A DNA stretch of 64,000 nucleotides, taken from the NCBI RefSeq assembly GCF_003626655.1, contig NZ_RBAN01000001.1:806001-870000 (forward strand), written 5' to 3'. This DNA comes from Micromonospora costi. Its GTDB lineage: Bacteria > Actinomycetota > Actinomycetes > Mycobacteriales > Micromonosporaceae. Numbering within the stretch: position 1 is the stretch's first letter; each line of letters starts with the position of its first letter. Below the pieces are notes generated by a model that saw nothing but the letters and a program-made list of their open reading frames with translations, was not told where the DNA came from and did not search any database. Shown here piece by piece: positions 33,840 through 43,329 of this stretch. The translations under genes and the position numbers were made by a program.

Positions 33840-36533
33840 TCAGCTCTCCTCTCCGAGCCGGAGCACCTCACCGAGGCGCAGCCGGCGGTTGTTCAGGGCC
33901 TCTATGGCGACCGCGAAGCCCAGGGCGAGCGCCCCGAGCGCGACGACCGCGGCCACCAGGCCCGGTTCGAACGCCACCCGGACGGGCATGCCGCTGGTGA
34001 AGGCGGACAGGCCGAGCAGCGGCGTGAGCAGCAGCGGCAGCAGCGCACCCACGAAAGCGCCGGTGAACACCGCGACGCCGACGAGCGGCGTCAGCTCGAC
34101 CAGGAGCAGGCCCCGCCACTGCCGGCGGGACAGGCCGAGCGTACGCAGCCGGGACAGCACCTGCCCGCGGGCGCGGGCACCGGCCAGCACGGTGAACGCG
34201 ATGGCGAGCAGCCCCAGCAGGGTCCCGCCGGCCGCCCCGGAGACGAAGCCGAACGCCAACAGACCGTTGGCCCCGCCCTCGCCGACCCGTTGCCGACTCG
34301 TCGCCCAGGTCTGCACCTCCGCGCCGCGCGGCCGCTCGCCGCCCGTCACGACGCCGCCGCTCTGATATCGCTGCTGTCCCTCGTCGGCGGTCCGACGCAG
34401 CGCCTCGGTGTCCAGGTCGTCGCCAGCCACCACGAAACCGGTCGGCACCGCGACCGTGCGCCGGTCCGGCAACGCCTGCAGCGGCAGCACGACGAACCGC
34501 TCGGTTCCCGGCGTCACCAGCGGAAAGCTCTCCACCGTCTCGGCCACCCGGAACTCGTACCGCTGGCCCTGCAGGGAGAGGAACGCCGACCCGGCCAGGC
34601 CGGCCCGGGTGAGGTCGGTCGCGACGGCCGGTGAGACCAGCGCGGGCAGGGGCCCGTCACCCGCCTCGGCGCGCATCGCCGGGGGGAGGGACAGCTCCCG
34701 TCCGGCCGTCCTGCCGACCCGGGCCAGGGCCGGGCCGTCGACCGCCAGCACGCTCACCTGGTTGATTCCGGCGTCGAGGCCGGCGATGCTACGCGCCGGC
34801 CGCTGCCCTGGTTCGCTGGCCAGCGCCGCCACCGCCCGCACACCGGGCAGACCGCTCAGGGCGTCCGCCGTGTCGGGGGCCAGCCGTTCCCCCGTGATCA
34901 GGGCGTCGCCCGGAACTCGCTCGCTCGCGGCCCGGTCCCGGCTGGCTTCGATCCCCGAGGAGACGACCGCGCAGAAGCCCGCGGTGGCGATCGCCAGCAC
35001 CACCACGACCAGCGGGGTGGACACCACGGAGCGGCCGGCGCGGGCGGTGCCGAGGAACGCGACACTGCCCCGGGCCCGCGCCGCGAGCCGGCTGACCAGC
35101 TGCAGCGGCCACGGGTACGCGCGTAGCACCAGCACCGCGACCGCCACCGCGAGCAGGACCGGCACCGCCACCAGCAGCGGGTCCACCTCACCCAGGGTCA
35201 GGCCACGTCGGCGCAGAAGCACCACCGCGAGCCCGGCCAGAACCAGCAGTGACGACTCCACGGTGAGCCGCCGCGCGGACGGACGCAGCCGGACCAGGTC
35301 GCGGCGACCGACACCGCCGGGCGTGGCGAGGGCGGCAAGGGGCAGGGCCAGGGCGACCAGCGCGGTCGCCACCACGGCGTACGGCACGGTGGTGCCGGGG
35401 GCGCCGGGCACGAGCGTCCCCAGCAGCCAACCGATGGCCGCGGCCGGGGCGGCCACCAGCAGCGATTCGGCGAGGGTCCGCCGGGCCACCGTGGTCGATC
35501 CGCCGCCGCGCGCCCGCAACAGGGCGAACTCGTCACGGCGACGGCGCGCGGCCAGTCCGGCGGCGAGGAGCACCAGACCGGCCAGCGTGGCGAGCACGCC
35601 GGCGGCGATCACCGCGAGCAGCGTACGGGCCGAGGCGAGCGCGTCCCGGAACTCCCGCAGTGGCACGTCCGCCCCCTGCACGACCTTCAGACCGGCCGGC
35701 GCTGTCTGGGCCAGACGCTGCAGCTCGTCGATCGTGGCGTCCAGCCGTGTGGCGTCGACCGCGTCGCCGCTGATCCGGTACCGCCAGCTGTGCGTGAGCC
35801 ACACCCCGTCGGCTGCCTGGTGGTCCAACGCGCTGATGGTGGTCAGCCCGACGGCGATGAACGGCTGACCGTCGCCCTGCGGCTCGGCCGCCCGCAGCAG
35901 CTGCGGCAGGCTGTCCCAGACCCCGTCGGACTGGTCGTTCGGGGTGAAGATCCCCACCACGACCACCGAGGCGGGGGGAACCCCGCTGTCCGGCAGGGCG
36001 AGCCGCAGCTCGCTGCCGACGCGCAGGTCCAGCTTCCGGGCCGTGTCCGCGCTGAGCGCGATCTGCGTGGGCTCGTCGCGCGGTACCTCGTCCGCCGGCC
36101 AGCGCCCGTCGGCCAGCGTGGCGGCGTCCGGGACCGCGGGCATGGCCCGCAGGGCGAGGTCGACCAGTATGTTGTTCCGCTTCAGGTCCGGTCCGGTCAA
36201 CCGGCCCATCGGGCTGTCGGCGACGTACCACCGCTCCGACACCGCGTGCCGGACCTGGGCCGGCATCGTCTCCTGGAGGACGTCCAGTCTGCTCTGGCCG
36301 GCGTGTGCGTTGGACGGGACCGTGCTTCCCGCGTCCTGCGCGATCGTGTACGTGATGTCGCGCCGCGCCGGCAACTGCTGGGCCATGTGCTCCCGCAGCC
36401 CTTGCTCGGTGAGCCGGTTCGTGATCCGGGGCACGCCGCTGATCAGCAGCGTGATGACCAGTGTCAGGACTCCGAGGAGCAGGAACTGCCCCCCGTACGC
36501 CCGGATCCGGCGGACGACCGCGCCGATGCTCAC
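33840..36533 (-). CDS. FtsX-like ABC permease, first
   Basis: 897-residue membrane protein with the FtsX/MacB layout: an N-terminal membrane helix (FLLLGVLTLVITLLISGV), a large outside domain, a mid-protein helix bundle starting near TLLAVIAAGVLATLAGLVLLAAGL, a second outside domain, and a C-terminal three-helix FtsX domain with FGFVSGAAGGTLLGLLAIAF and a QVLSRLRTLGLSRRQWR coupling segment. The GTG at 36533 overlaps the stop of the other permease by four bases; the open frame continues upstream only antisense or out of frame. Substrate unknown; lipids, lipoproteins or peptides are family options. Confidence 0.9.
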   Translation of the reverse strand: MSIGAVVRRIRAYGGQFLLLGVLTLVITLLISGVPRITNRLTEQGLREHMAQQLPARRDITYTIAQDAGSTVPSNAHAGQSRLDVLQETMPAQVRHAVSERWYVADSPMGRLTGPDLKRNNILVDLALRAMPAVPDAATLADGRWPADEVPRDEPTQIALSADTARKLDLRVGSELRLALPDSGVPPASVVVVGIFTPNDQSDGVWDSLPQLLRAAEPQGDGQPFIAVGLTTISALDHQAADGVWLTHSWRYRISGDAVDATRLDATIDELQRLAQTAPAGLKVVQGADVPLREFRDALASARTLLAVIAAGVLATLAGLVLLAAGLAARRRRDEFALLRARGGGSTTVARRTLAESLLVAAPAAAIGWLLGTLVPGAPGTTVPYAVVATALVALALPLAALATPGGVGRRDLVRLRPSARRLTVESSLLVLAGLAVVLLRRRGLTLGEVDPLLVAVPVLLAVAVAVLVLRAYPWPLQLVSRLAARARGSVAFLGTARAGRSVVSTPLVVVVLAIATAGFCAVVSSGIEASRDRAASERVPGDALITGERLAPDTADALSGLPGVRAVAALASEPGQRPARSIAGLDAGINQVSVLAVDGPALARVGRTAGRELSLPPAMRAEAGDGPLPALVSPAVATDLTRAGLAGSAFLSLQGQRYEFRVAETVESFPLVTPGTERFVVLPLQALPDRRTVAVPTGFVVAGDDLDTEALRRTADEGQQRYQSGGVVTGGERPRGAEVQTWATSRQRVGEGGANGLLAFGFVSGAAGGTLLGLLAIAFTVLAGARARGQVLSRLRTLGLSRRQWRGLLLVELTPLVGVAVFTGAFVGALLPLLLTPLLGLSAFTSGMPVRVAFEPGLVAAVVALGALALGFAVAIEALNNRRLRLGEVLRLGEES

Positions 36534-39500
36534 CGTTCTCCCCCGATCCGCAGCTGTGCCGCAGACACCCGCTGCCGGATGCCGACGGCGATGAAGGTGC
36601 TGGCGGCGAGCGCCGCCAGCAGCAGGCCGACCGCGGTCAGGCCGATCGGCAACCACGGCAGCGTGAAGACCGCCTCGGGCACCGGCCGGCCGGCGGCCGG
36701 CGTGAGGATCACCAGGGGCGCCATGGTGGCGCCGACCGCCGCGCCGAGCAGCAGCCCCACTCCGACGCCGATACCGGCCAGGAAGGTCTGTTCGGCGAGC
36801 AGCGCCCGGGCCAGCAGCCGGGGGGTCGCGCCGAGCGTGTGCAGCACCGTGTACTCGGGCAGCCGGCGTCGGGCGGTGGCCCAGACGTCGACCAGGAGAC
36901 CGACCAGGGCGAGCAGCACGGAGCCCAACGCCGCGGCGAGCAGGCCGACGTGGGCGCCCCGCCAGTACGGGTCCTCCGCCGCCGCCTCTGCCACCTGCCG
37001 GCGGTCGAGGACGGTGATCCCGGACAGCCCGGCGGCGGCCTGGGCCGCCTCCCCGCCGGCCACCGAGTCGACCCACCATTCCGATGTCGGCCGGATCGTC
37101 CCGCTGTCCCGGATCAGCCAGTCGACCGCCGCCGGGAGATCCAGCAGCACGCCGTCACCGGCTGTTCCGGGGATCGCCTCCACCTCGTCGATGAGTTTCA
37201 CCGGCAGCGTGGCGCCGGAGAGCGCCAGGTCCACGGTGTCGCCGATCTGCAAACTCAGCTCTTCCCGAACCCGCGGGGTCATGAGGGCCGGTACGGGCGT
37301 CTGCTCGCCCTCGGGCACCACGGCGAACCTCGACGAAGGCTGGAAGGCGAACCGTCCGCCCGGGAGGGTGGTCGCGGACCGGTCGGCGGCGATGCTGGTG
37401 CCTGTCGTGTCGGCCCGTCGCGGCACGTCGCTCTCCGCGACGCGGAGCACCCAGGTGTCGCTGAGGTTGGTCGGCTCTGTCGATCCGTCCGCACCGACCA
37501 GCCGCAGGTCGCTTATCCGCAGCCGGTAGATGGTTCCCGCCGTGTCGCCGCCGTCGGCCTCGAAGCCGGCCAGCCGCAACGGTACGCCGGCGTCAGGTAG
37601 TTCGACATCGAACCGTACGGCGCGGCCGTCGCTGCCGGCGGTCGCCGCCGGCATTCGCCAGGCGTGCCCGTTCGAGCTGGTCACCAGCAGCGACACGGCG
37701 ACCTGGAAGGTGCGCTCCGCTCGATCGACGGGGGTGCGGAGGACGCCGGTGATCTTCTTGGTGCCGGCTGGCAGGTCGAGCCCGGCCGCGGTGCTGCGCG
37801 CGTCGACCATGCGTTGGTAGAGCCGCGACACCGGTTCGTCGGCCAACCGGTCGTTGAGACGCACCGTGCCGGCCGCATTGGCCGTGTCGAGGCTGAGCAC
37901 GGTGACCGGGAGGTTGGCGCGGCCGATCCGTACCTCGTCCCGCCAGGCCGGCAGGGCCCGGTCGACGCCGGGCAACGCCGCGAGCTGACCGGCCCGGTCG
38001 AGCGGGGCAACGCCGTTGCGCTCGGTCAGGCGCAGGTCGGCGCCGACCGTGTGGTCGGCCTGATCGACCTGGGAGCGTTCGCCGGTGGCCACCAGCGACC
38101 AGGCGAGAGTGCTGCCGCCGACGGCGAGCGCGAGCAGCAGCACCGGACCGGCGTGCGGACGCCGGCCGGCCTGCCACATGCCGAACATGGTCGCGGTCCA
38201 CGGCCGCCGGTCCACGAACCGTTCGGCGAACCGGGTGGCCGGCGGCAGCAGCCGCAGCGCCACGACCGCGCCGGCGAGCACGCCCAGCGTCGGCGCCGCG
38301 ACCAGCAGCGGGTCGATGCCGAGCTGACCGCCGGCCCCGGCCAGCGGTGAGGCGTACTGGTGCAGCTGCACCCAGGCGAGCACGGCGAGGACGACCAGCA
38401 CCAGGTCGACGCTGGCACGTTGGACAGCCACGCCCCGTGTCGGCCGCGAACGGGCGGCCATGTCGGCGACGTACGTTCCGGCGCCGCGCAGAGTGGGAGC
38501 GACCATCGCCACCAGGCAACCCAGGGCGGCGGCCGCGGCGGCCGCCCAGAGCAGGCCACTGGCGCCGGAGGCGACGCTGGCGTTCGCGCCGACCGGCCGC
38601 AGGTGCCGCAGCGCCTCCGCGGCGGCCAGCGGGCCGAGCAGCGCGGCCGGGGCGACCACCAGGGTCGCCTCCCGGGCGGCGAGTCCGGCGAGTTGCCGGC
38701 GCGCCGCTCCGCGGGCGCGCAGCAGGGCGTTCTGCGCCCGGCGATCCTCGTGCAGCAGCGCGGCGACCAGCACCAACGCGTACCCGCCGAGCACCACGAT
38801 GAGCAGCAGCGGGGTGGTGAGCGCGGATCGGCCCACCAGGTCGGCCCGGCTGATCCGGTCCAGCAGGTGGTCGATCCGGGTGACGGTCTGAGCGGACGAG
38901 CCGAGGTCCGCCGCAGCCGGCAGGTCGGCCGCGGCGTCGACGGCGGCCTGCCGGACCGACGACACTCGGGACGGCTCGACGGTGGTGAGGTCCGGCTCGA
39001 CCATCCAGGAGGCGGAGACGGAGCCCGGGAAGGTCGCGTCGAAGTCCTCGGGGTCGAGCACGAAGGGGCCGTACGACGTGCCCGAGGTGGCGGCCGCGTC
39101 GCCGCTGCCCGTGCCGACGCCCGGCGCGAGTCGCCAGTACGGGGCTCCCGGGTCGTGGGGCCGCCAGGTGCCGGCGAGCACCACCGCCTCGTTCCGTTCC
39201 GTCCGGCGGTCCCGCAGCGGCACCCGCTCGCCCGGTTCGAGCCCGAGCGCCGCGGCGACCTTCTCCGGCAGCGTCACCTGCGTGGGCCGGGCACCCGGCA
39301 CCGGCCACGCGCCGGCGACCAGGTCGGCGTGCCCGGCCAGGTTCTCCAGCGTCGACAGGTTGGCGAAGACCGGGTCCCCGCCGGGGCGGACCGCCGGGCC
39401 GAGGTCCCCGGTCAGCTCCCGGCCGGTGCCGTACCGGGCGGCGGCGACGGCGACCCGCGCATCCCCGAGACCGTGGGCGAACTCGTCGCGGACCTTCCGG

Positions 39501-39724
39501 TCGCGGATCGCGAACTCGTCGGCGTCGGCCCCGGCCGATCCGCTGACCAGCAGGCTCCGCTCCTCCGCCGAGGCGGCCGCCACCAGTGCACGCTGCCCCG
39601 CGTCCACCGCTCGGCGGTTGTACTCGGAGAGACCGGTCACGAGCGCCACCGCTACCAGCGCGGCGATCAACGCGGCCGCCAGCAGCCCCCGCGCCTCGCG
39701 GGCCCGCCTCCACACCAGCTTCAT
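36530..39724 (-). CDS. FtsX-like ABC permease, second
   Basis: 1064-residue permease, first gene of the four-gene transporter. The N-terminal helix LLAAALIAALVAVALVTGL follows a basic MKLVWRRAREARG start. A large outside domain precedes a central helix bundle (TTPLLLIVVLGGYALVLVAALL), another outside domain follows, and the C-terminus has the FtsX domain with RRRLPEYTVLHTLGATPRLL. The ATG at 39724 has GGGGAGGG upstream. The two permeases are distant in sequence and probably form a heterodimer driven by the two ATPases. Confidence 0.9.
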   Translation of the reverse strand: MKLVWRRAREARGLLAAALIAALVAVALVTGLSEYNRRAVDAGQRALVAAASAEERSLLVSGSAGADADEFAIRDRKVRDEFAHGLGDARVAVAAARYGTGRELTGDLGPAVRPGGDPVFANLSTLENLAGHADLVAGAWPVPGARPTQVTLPEKVAAALGLEPGERVPLRDRRTERNEAVVLAGTWRPHDPGAPYWRLAPGVGTGSGDAAATSGTSYGPFVLDPEDFDATFPGSVSASWMVEPDLTTVEPSRVSSVRQAAVDAAADLPAAADLGSSAQTVTRIDHLLDRISRADLVGRSALTTPLLLIVVLGGYALVLVAALLHEDRRAQNALLRARGAARRQLAGLAAREATLVVAPAALLGPLAAAEALRHLRPVGANASVASGASGLLWAAAAAAALGCLVAMVAPTLRGAGTYVADMAARSRPTRGVAVQRASVDLVLVVLAVLAWVQLHQYASPLAGAGGQLGIDPLLVAAPTLGVLAGAVVALRLLPPATRFAERFVDRRPWTATMFGMWQAGRRPHAGPVLLLALAVGGSTLAWSLVATGERSQVDQADHTVGADLRLTERNGVAPLDRAGQLAALPGVDRALPAWRDEVRIGRANLPVTVLSLDTANAAGTVRLNDRLADEPVSRLYQRMVDARSTAAGLDLPAGTKKITGVLRTPVDRAERTFQVAVSLLVTSSNGHAWRMPAATAGSDGRAVRFDVELPDAGVPLRLAGFEADGGDTAGTIYRLRISDLRLVGADGSTEPTNLSDTWVLRVAESDVPRRADTTGTSIAADRSATTLPGGRFAFQPSSRFAVVPEGEQTPVPALMTPRVREELSLQIGDTVDLALSGATLPVKLIDEVEAIPGTAGDGVLLDLPAAVDWLIRDSGTIRPTSEWWVDSVAGGEAAQAAAGLSGITVLDRRQVAEAAAEDPYWRGAHVGLLAAALGSVLLALVGLLVDVWATARRRLPEYTVLHTLGATPRLLARALLAEQTFLAGIGVGVGLLLGAAVGATMAPLVILTPAAGRPVPEAVFTLPWLPIGLTAVGLLLAALAASTFIAVGIRQRVSAAQLRIGGER

Positions 39725-39833
39725 CCGATGCCCTCCCCTGGCCCCCGTCGGGCCGAACGACCAGGGAAAGCGGTCAACCGAGGAGAAAGGTTCCGCCCGT
39801 TACTTGATCGTTACCGAGGGAATCGGGTGGGCG

Positions 39834-40862
39834 TCAGCGGGGGCGGTCGCGGTCCCGCGAGGGTTGGACCCGCTTCGGCTCGCCGGGCATCTTCGGGTGG
39901 TCCGGCGGGTAGGGCATGTCGCCCTGGCCTGCGGCGGCGTCCCGCTCCGCCCAGTCGAGCAATGGCGTGATGTCCCACGACTCGTCGTCGATGCCCGCGT
40001 GCGCGTCGCCCCGCTCGGCGAGCCGGGCCGGCACCGTGGCCAGGTCGAAGTCGTCCGGGTCGACGTCGGGCAGCTCGTCCCAGGTCACCGGCGTGGAGAC
40101 GGTGGCCCGCGCGTTGGCGCGCAGCGAGTACGCGCAGGCGATGGTGCGGTCGCGGGCCATCTGGTTGAAGTCGACGAAGACGCGGGCGCCGCGCTCCTCC
40201 TTCCACCACGACGTGGTGACCAGATCGGGCCGGCGCCGTTCCAGCTCGCGGGCGAGCGCGATGGTCGCCCGGCGCACCTCCACGAACGTCCAGCGGGGCT
40301 GGATGCGCAGGTAGACGTGCACGCCCCGGCCGCCGGACGTCTTCGGCCAGCCGGCGACGCCCAGCTCGTCGAGGAGGCCACGCAGCTCGCCGGCGGCCTC
40401 GGCGGCGTGCGCGAAGTCGGTGCCCGGCTGGGGGTCGAGGTCGACGCGCAGCTCGTCGGGGCGGTCGGGGTCGGCGGCGCGCACCGGCCACGGGTGGAAG
40501 ACCACGGTGCCCATCTGCGCGGCCCACGCCACGTGGGCCAGGTCGACCGGCCGCAGCTCCGCGGCCGTACGCCCGCTGGGGAAGGTGATCTCGGCGGTGG
40601 CCACCCAGGGCGGCACGCCCCGGGTCGGCACCCGCTTGGAGAAGAACGCCTCGCCCTCGACGCCCTCGGGGAAGCGCTGCAGGGTGGTGGGCCGGTCGCG
40701 CAGGGCGCGCAGGATCCCGTCGCCCACGGACAGGTAGTAGTGGAAGACGTCGCCCTTCGTGAAACCCCGCTGCGGGAAGATCACCCGGTCCGGGCTCGTC
40801 AGCCGTACGGTGTGCCCGGCCACCTCGATCTCGGTGACCGTCGCCTTCGTGGAGCCGCCCAT
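39834..40862 (-). CDS. LigD-type polymerase/primase (PolDom)
   Basis: 342-residue stand-alone polymerase domain of the archaeo-eukaryotic primase superfamily. The metal motif DLDP is in ELRVDLDPQPG, the next block is WPKTSGGRGVHVYLR, and the third is VFVDFNQMARDRTIACAYSLRA. Mycobacterial relatives add a few nucleotides, preferring ribonucleotides, at breaks during end joining. It is separated from the LigC-type ligase by nine genes and from the FtsX permease by 110 bases. The C-terminal tail is Lys/Arg/Pro-rich. No Ku gene lies in the window. Confidence 0.94.
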   Translation of the reverse strand: MGGSTKATVTEIEVAGHTVRLTSPDRVIFPQRGFTKGDVFHYYLSVGDGILRALRDRPTTLQRFPEGVEGEAFFSKRVPTRGVPPWVATAEITFPSGRTAAELRPVDLAHVAWAAQMGTVVFHPWPVRAADPDRPDELRVDLDPQPGTDFAHAAEAAGELRGLLDELGVAGWPKTSGGRGVHVYLRIQPRWTFVEVRRATIALARELERRRPDLVTTSWWKEERGARVFVDFNQMARDRTIACAYSLRANARATVSTPVTWDELPDVDPDDFDLATVPARLAERGDAHAGIDDESWDITPLLDWAERDAAAGQGDMPYPPDHPKMPGEPKRVQPSRDRDRPR

Positions 40863-40909
40863 CAGGCGACCATATGCGACGCCTCCGACGTCCGGCGTAC
40901 CGTTGACGG

Positions 40910-41314
40910 GTGAGTCTCGACGACACCGATCTGCCCCGCACCGAGGACGAGTGGCGGGTCCGGCTGACCCCGGAGGAGTTCCGGGTCCTGCGGGAGGCCG
41001 GCACCGAGCGCCCCTGGACGGGCGAGTACGTGAACACCAAGACCCACGGGGTCTACCACTGCCGGGCCTGCGGCCTGGAGCTCTTCTCCAGCGACACCAA
41101 GTTCGACTCGCACTGCGGCTGGCCCAGCTTCGACGACGCCATCCCGGGGCGCGTCCGGGAGATCGAGGACCGCACCCACGGCATGGTCCGCACGGAGATC
41201 CGCTGCGCCCGGTGCGACAGCCACCTCGGGCACGTCTTCCGGGGCGAGGGCTTCACCGCGAAGGACACCCGGCACTGCGTCAACTCCCTGTCCATCCGGC
41301 TGGAACCGCGCTGA
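40910..41314 (+). CDS. msrB: Peptide methionine-R-sulfoxide reductase
   Basis: 134-residue MsrB that reduces methionine-R-sulfoxide in proteins with thioredoxin. Two zinc-binding Cys pairs (C51/C54 and C99/C102), the substrate-pocket FDSHCGWPSF, and the catalytic C123 in RHCVNSLS are all present. Length is normal for the single-domain enzyme and there is no signal peptide. The GTG at 40910 lies 47 bases from the divergent PolDom start, so the two share a small promoter region. Confidence 0.96.
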   Translation: MSLDDTDLPRTEDEWRVRLTPEEFRVLREAGTERPWTGEYVNTKTHGVYHCRACGLELFSSDTKFDSHCGWPSFDDAIPGRVREIEDRTHGMVRTEIRCARCDSHLGHVFRGEGFTAKDTRHCVNSLSIRLEPR

Positions 41315-41392
41315 CGCGCCGGTAGCCGGAGGCGCCCCCCACCTGCCGCGCCGACCAGCGGCCGGCCCGTCACCGGTCGTGGTCGGCGACGC

Positions 41393-41980
41393 TCACCGGG
41401 ACGGCGCCGGCGACGCCGTGAGGAGGCCCACCTCGGCGGTACGCGACTGCTCGATCCGCCGGGCGAGGTCGCGTACCCGCTCGTCGGTGCCGGCGCTCAG
41501 GTGCGCCCGGGCCAGGTCGGCGGCCGCCCGTTGGTGCTCGGCGAGCACCTCCCGCAGCACCGCGTCCACCTGGGCGCCGGTGGCCTCGCGCAACCGGTCC
41601 AGATCGGCGGCGGAGACGCCGTGGCCGGAGTGGTCGTGCCGCCGGCGCGCCTCGTCCGGCGCCTGGCTCGCGGCGTCCAGCCAGGCGCGTACGGTGGCCA
41701 GTTCGTCGGTCTCGGTCACGTCGATCGCGGCGACCAGCGTGTGCAGGTCCGGGTCGACGATCCGGCCGCGGGCCGAGCGCACGATCTCGAGGGTCTGCTC
41801 GGTGTGCGCCGCCATCATCGTCAGGAAGAGCAGGTCGATGCCGCTCAGCGCGGCCGGGGCGGAGCCGCCGGGCGCGGGAACCGGCCGCGCCGCGGGGGGC
41901 GCGGACGGCGCCGGGCCGGGTGCGCAGCCGGCGGCGAGCAGCAGGGCGGCGAGCGCGGCCACCACGGGCGTGCGGGTCAT
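41393..41980 (-). CDS. DUF305-type lipoprotein
   Basis: 195-residue exported protein. The signal peptide ends in the lipobox LAAGC, then comes a Pro/Ala linker. The DUF305 ferritin-like helical part reads DLLFLTMMAAHTEQTLEIV, then VTETDELATVRAWLD, and a His-rich RRHDHSGHG segment that could bind copper or another metal. Usual family members have MIPHHxQA; here the first His position is AAHTEQ, so one His is missing. Start ATG at 41980. It is convergent with msrB and follows the LPMO gene in the same direction. Confidence 0.85.
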   Translation of the reverse strand: MTRTPVVAALAALLLAAGCAPGPAPSAPPAARPVPAPGGSAPAALSGIDLLFLTMMAAHTEQTLEIVRSARGRIVDPDLHTLVAAIDVTETDELATVRAWLDAASQAPDEARRRHDHSGHGVSAADLDRLREATGAQVDAVLREVLAEHQRAAADLARAHLSAGTDERVRDLARRIEQSRTAEVGLLTASPAPSR

Positions 41981-42053
41981 GCCGGCCTCCGGTGTCGGGC
42001 CGAGGGGGTACGGGGGGCGCGGCCCGCTGGCGGGACGGACCGCGCCCGTACGG

Positions 42054-42794
42054 TCAGACCTGGCTCCACAGCGCCGGCACGTTCGGCGGCTCCCAGCCGG
42101 CGATGGCGGTGTGCGCCTGGCGGCAGACGTAGGTCGAACCGCCGTACGTGACCTGGTCGCCGACCTGGTAGGCCCGGCCCACGGTCCAGGTGCCACCGGT
42201 CGGCGGCGGCGTGGTGGGGCTGGTGGTGGGCGTCGGGCGCGGGGTGGGCGAGGTGGTCGGGGTCGGGGTGGGCCCCGGCCCGCCGCCGCCGATCTGCAGG
42301 TCGATGCAGGAGTAGAACGCGTTGGCGGTGTCGGAGATGTTCCAGATGGCGAGGACCTTCTGCCGGCCGGAGTAGCCGCCGAAGTTCACGGTGTGCGTGA
42401 CGGTCGCCCCGGGCTGCTGGCCGTTGCCGTTGAAGACCGCGACGCGGGTGTTGCCGATGTAGTACTCCCAGTTGCTGGTGGCGTGCCGGGCGGTGTTGAC
42501 CCAGGTGAACGTCACCGTGCTGCCCACCGAGGTGGCCGGCCAGCCCCGGCTGTCGTCGTTGAGGACGGCGAAGTGGGCGATGTTCGCGTGGCAGTTGCGC
42601 AGGCCCTTGGGCCCCTCGACGCTCTGCGGCTCGTACTTGATCTGACCGCAGTCGGGGACCCGGTTCTGGGCGCAGAGCGCCTGGCGGCTGGGCGGCGACG
42701 AGACGTAGCCGTGCGCCTGCGCGGGTGCGGCGACGGCGAGCGACGTCAGGACGGCGCCCGCCGCCATGATCGGGACGATGATTCTTCGACGCAT
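42054..42794 (-). CDS. AA10 lytic polysaccharide monooxygenase with CBM5/12
   Basis: 246-residue secreted copper enzyme that oxidatively cleaves chitin or cellulose. The signal peptide ends APAQA, leaving H28 as the mature N-terminus, half of the histidine brace; the second His is H104 in NTARHATSN. The catalytic domain is followed by a Thr/Pro-rich linker and a C-terminal carbohydrate-binding module (WTVGRAYQVGDQVTYGGSTY, then WEPPNVPALW) of the CBM5/12 type. The ATG at 42794 has GGAGG upstream; an earlier in-frame start would add a non-signal prefix. An AT-rich promoter region precedes it. Confidence 0.95.
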   Translation of the reverse strand: MRRRIIVPIMAAGAVLTSLAVAAPAQAHGYVSSPPSRQALCAQNRVPDCGQIKYEPQSVEGPKGLRNCHANIAHFAVLNDDSRGWPATSVGSTVTFTWVNTARHATSNWEYYIGNTRVAVFNGNGQQPGATVTHTVNFGGYSGRQKVLAIWNISDTANAFYSCIDLQIGGGGPGPTPTPTTSPTPRPTPTTSPTTPPPTGGTWTVGRAYQVGDQVTYGGSTYVCRQAHTAIAGWEPPNVPALWSQV

Positions 42795-42825
42795 GGTGGC
42801 ACCTCCACGGCCGGATGACGATGCC

Positions 42826-42880
42826 ACCAACATAAATTAAACTTTGTTAACAGTAAAGACCCTTATCGATAAAACAATCG
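42826..42880 (-). promoter_or_regulatory. AT-rich promoter region of the LPMO gene
   Basis: A sharply AT-rich patch in an otherwise GC-rich sequence, holding CATAAATTAAACTTTGTTAA and TTATCGATAAAA. ACTTTGTTAACAGTAAAG around 42841 is a partial palindrome centred on GTTAAC, a plausible operator for carbon control of the LPMO gene. It also precedes the small gene that ends at 42896. Confidence 0.5.
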
Positions 42881-42895
42881 GCGAGCCTGGATGCG

Positions 42896-43171
42896 TCAGA
42901 TCACCAGCGTGCAGCCACGCTCGTCCACCCCGTCGGCGCTGTCGTCGTCGAGCCACACCCCGCCGGTGGCGAGGTAGCGGAAGCGGTACTCCCCCGGGCC
43001 GAGCCGCACCGTCACCGTACGGGTGCCGTCCCGGCGGGCGACCAGCTCGTGCCGGCCGGGCTCCCAGCCGTTGAAGCAGCCGACCACGCTCACCGTCCCG
43101 GGCGGTGTGTCCCGGGGCAGGCAGAAGGTGACCCGGGTCTGGTTGCCGAACAGCTTGTTGCGCTTGATCAC
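42896..43171 (-). CDS. Isoamylase N-terminal (CBM48-like) domain protein
   Basis: 91-residue protein consisting of one immunoglobulin-like carbohydrate-binding domain: VTFCLPRDTPPGTVSVVGCF, NGWEPGRHELVARRDGTRT and GEYRFRYLATGGVWLDDDSA match the isoamylase early-set/glycogen-binding pattern. The GTG at 43171 has GGAGG six bases upstream. Glycogen- or starch-sensing roles are suggested by the family, but there is no enzyme domain here. Confidence 0.85.
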   Translation of the reverse strand: MIKRNKLFGNQTRVTFCLPRDTPPGTVSVVGCFNGWEPGRHELVARRDGTRTVTVRLGPGEYRFRYLATGGVWLDDDSADGVDERGCTLVI

Positions 43172-43329
43172 GGAGTACCTCCAGGGGCTCGGGGTGTCTA
43201 CCAGGCCTAACGGGCGACACGCCGGGGCCGACACGCCGCCGGAGCCGGACGGATTACGGCATTCACGGCGAGCGCGTCCCGTCCTGCCCGCAGTCTGGGC
43301 GTACCTGTCCTGAGATCGGGGGTTCTTCC

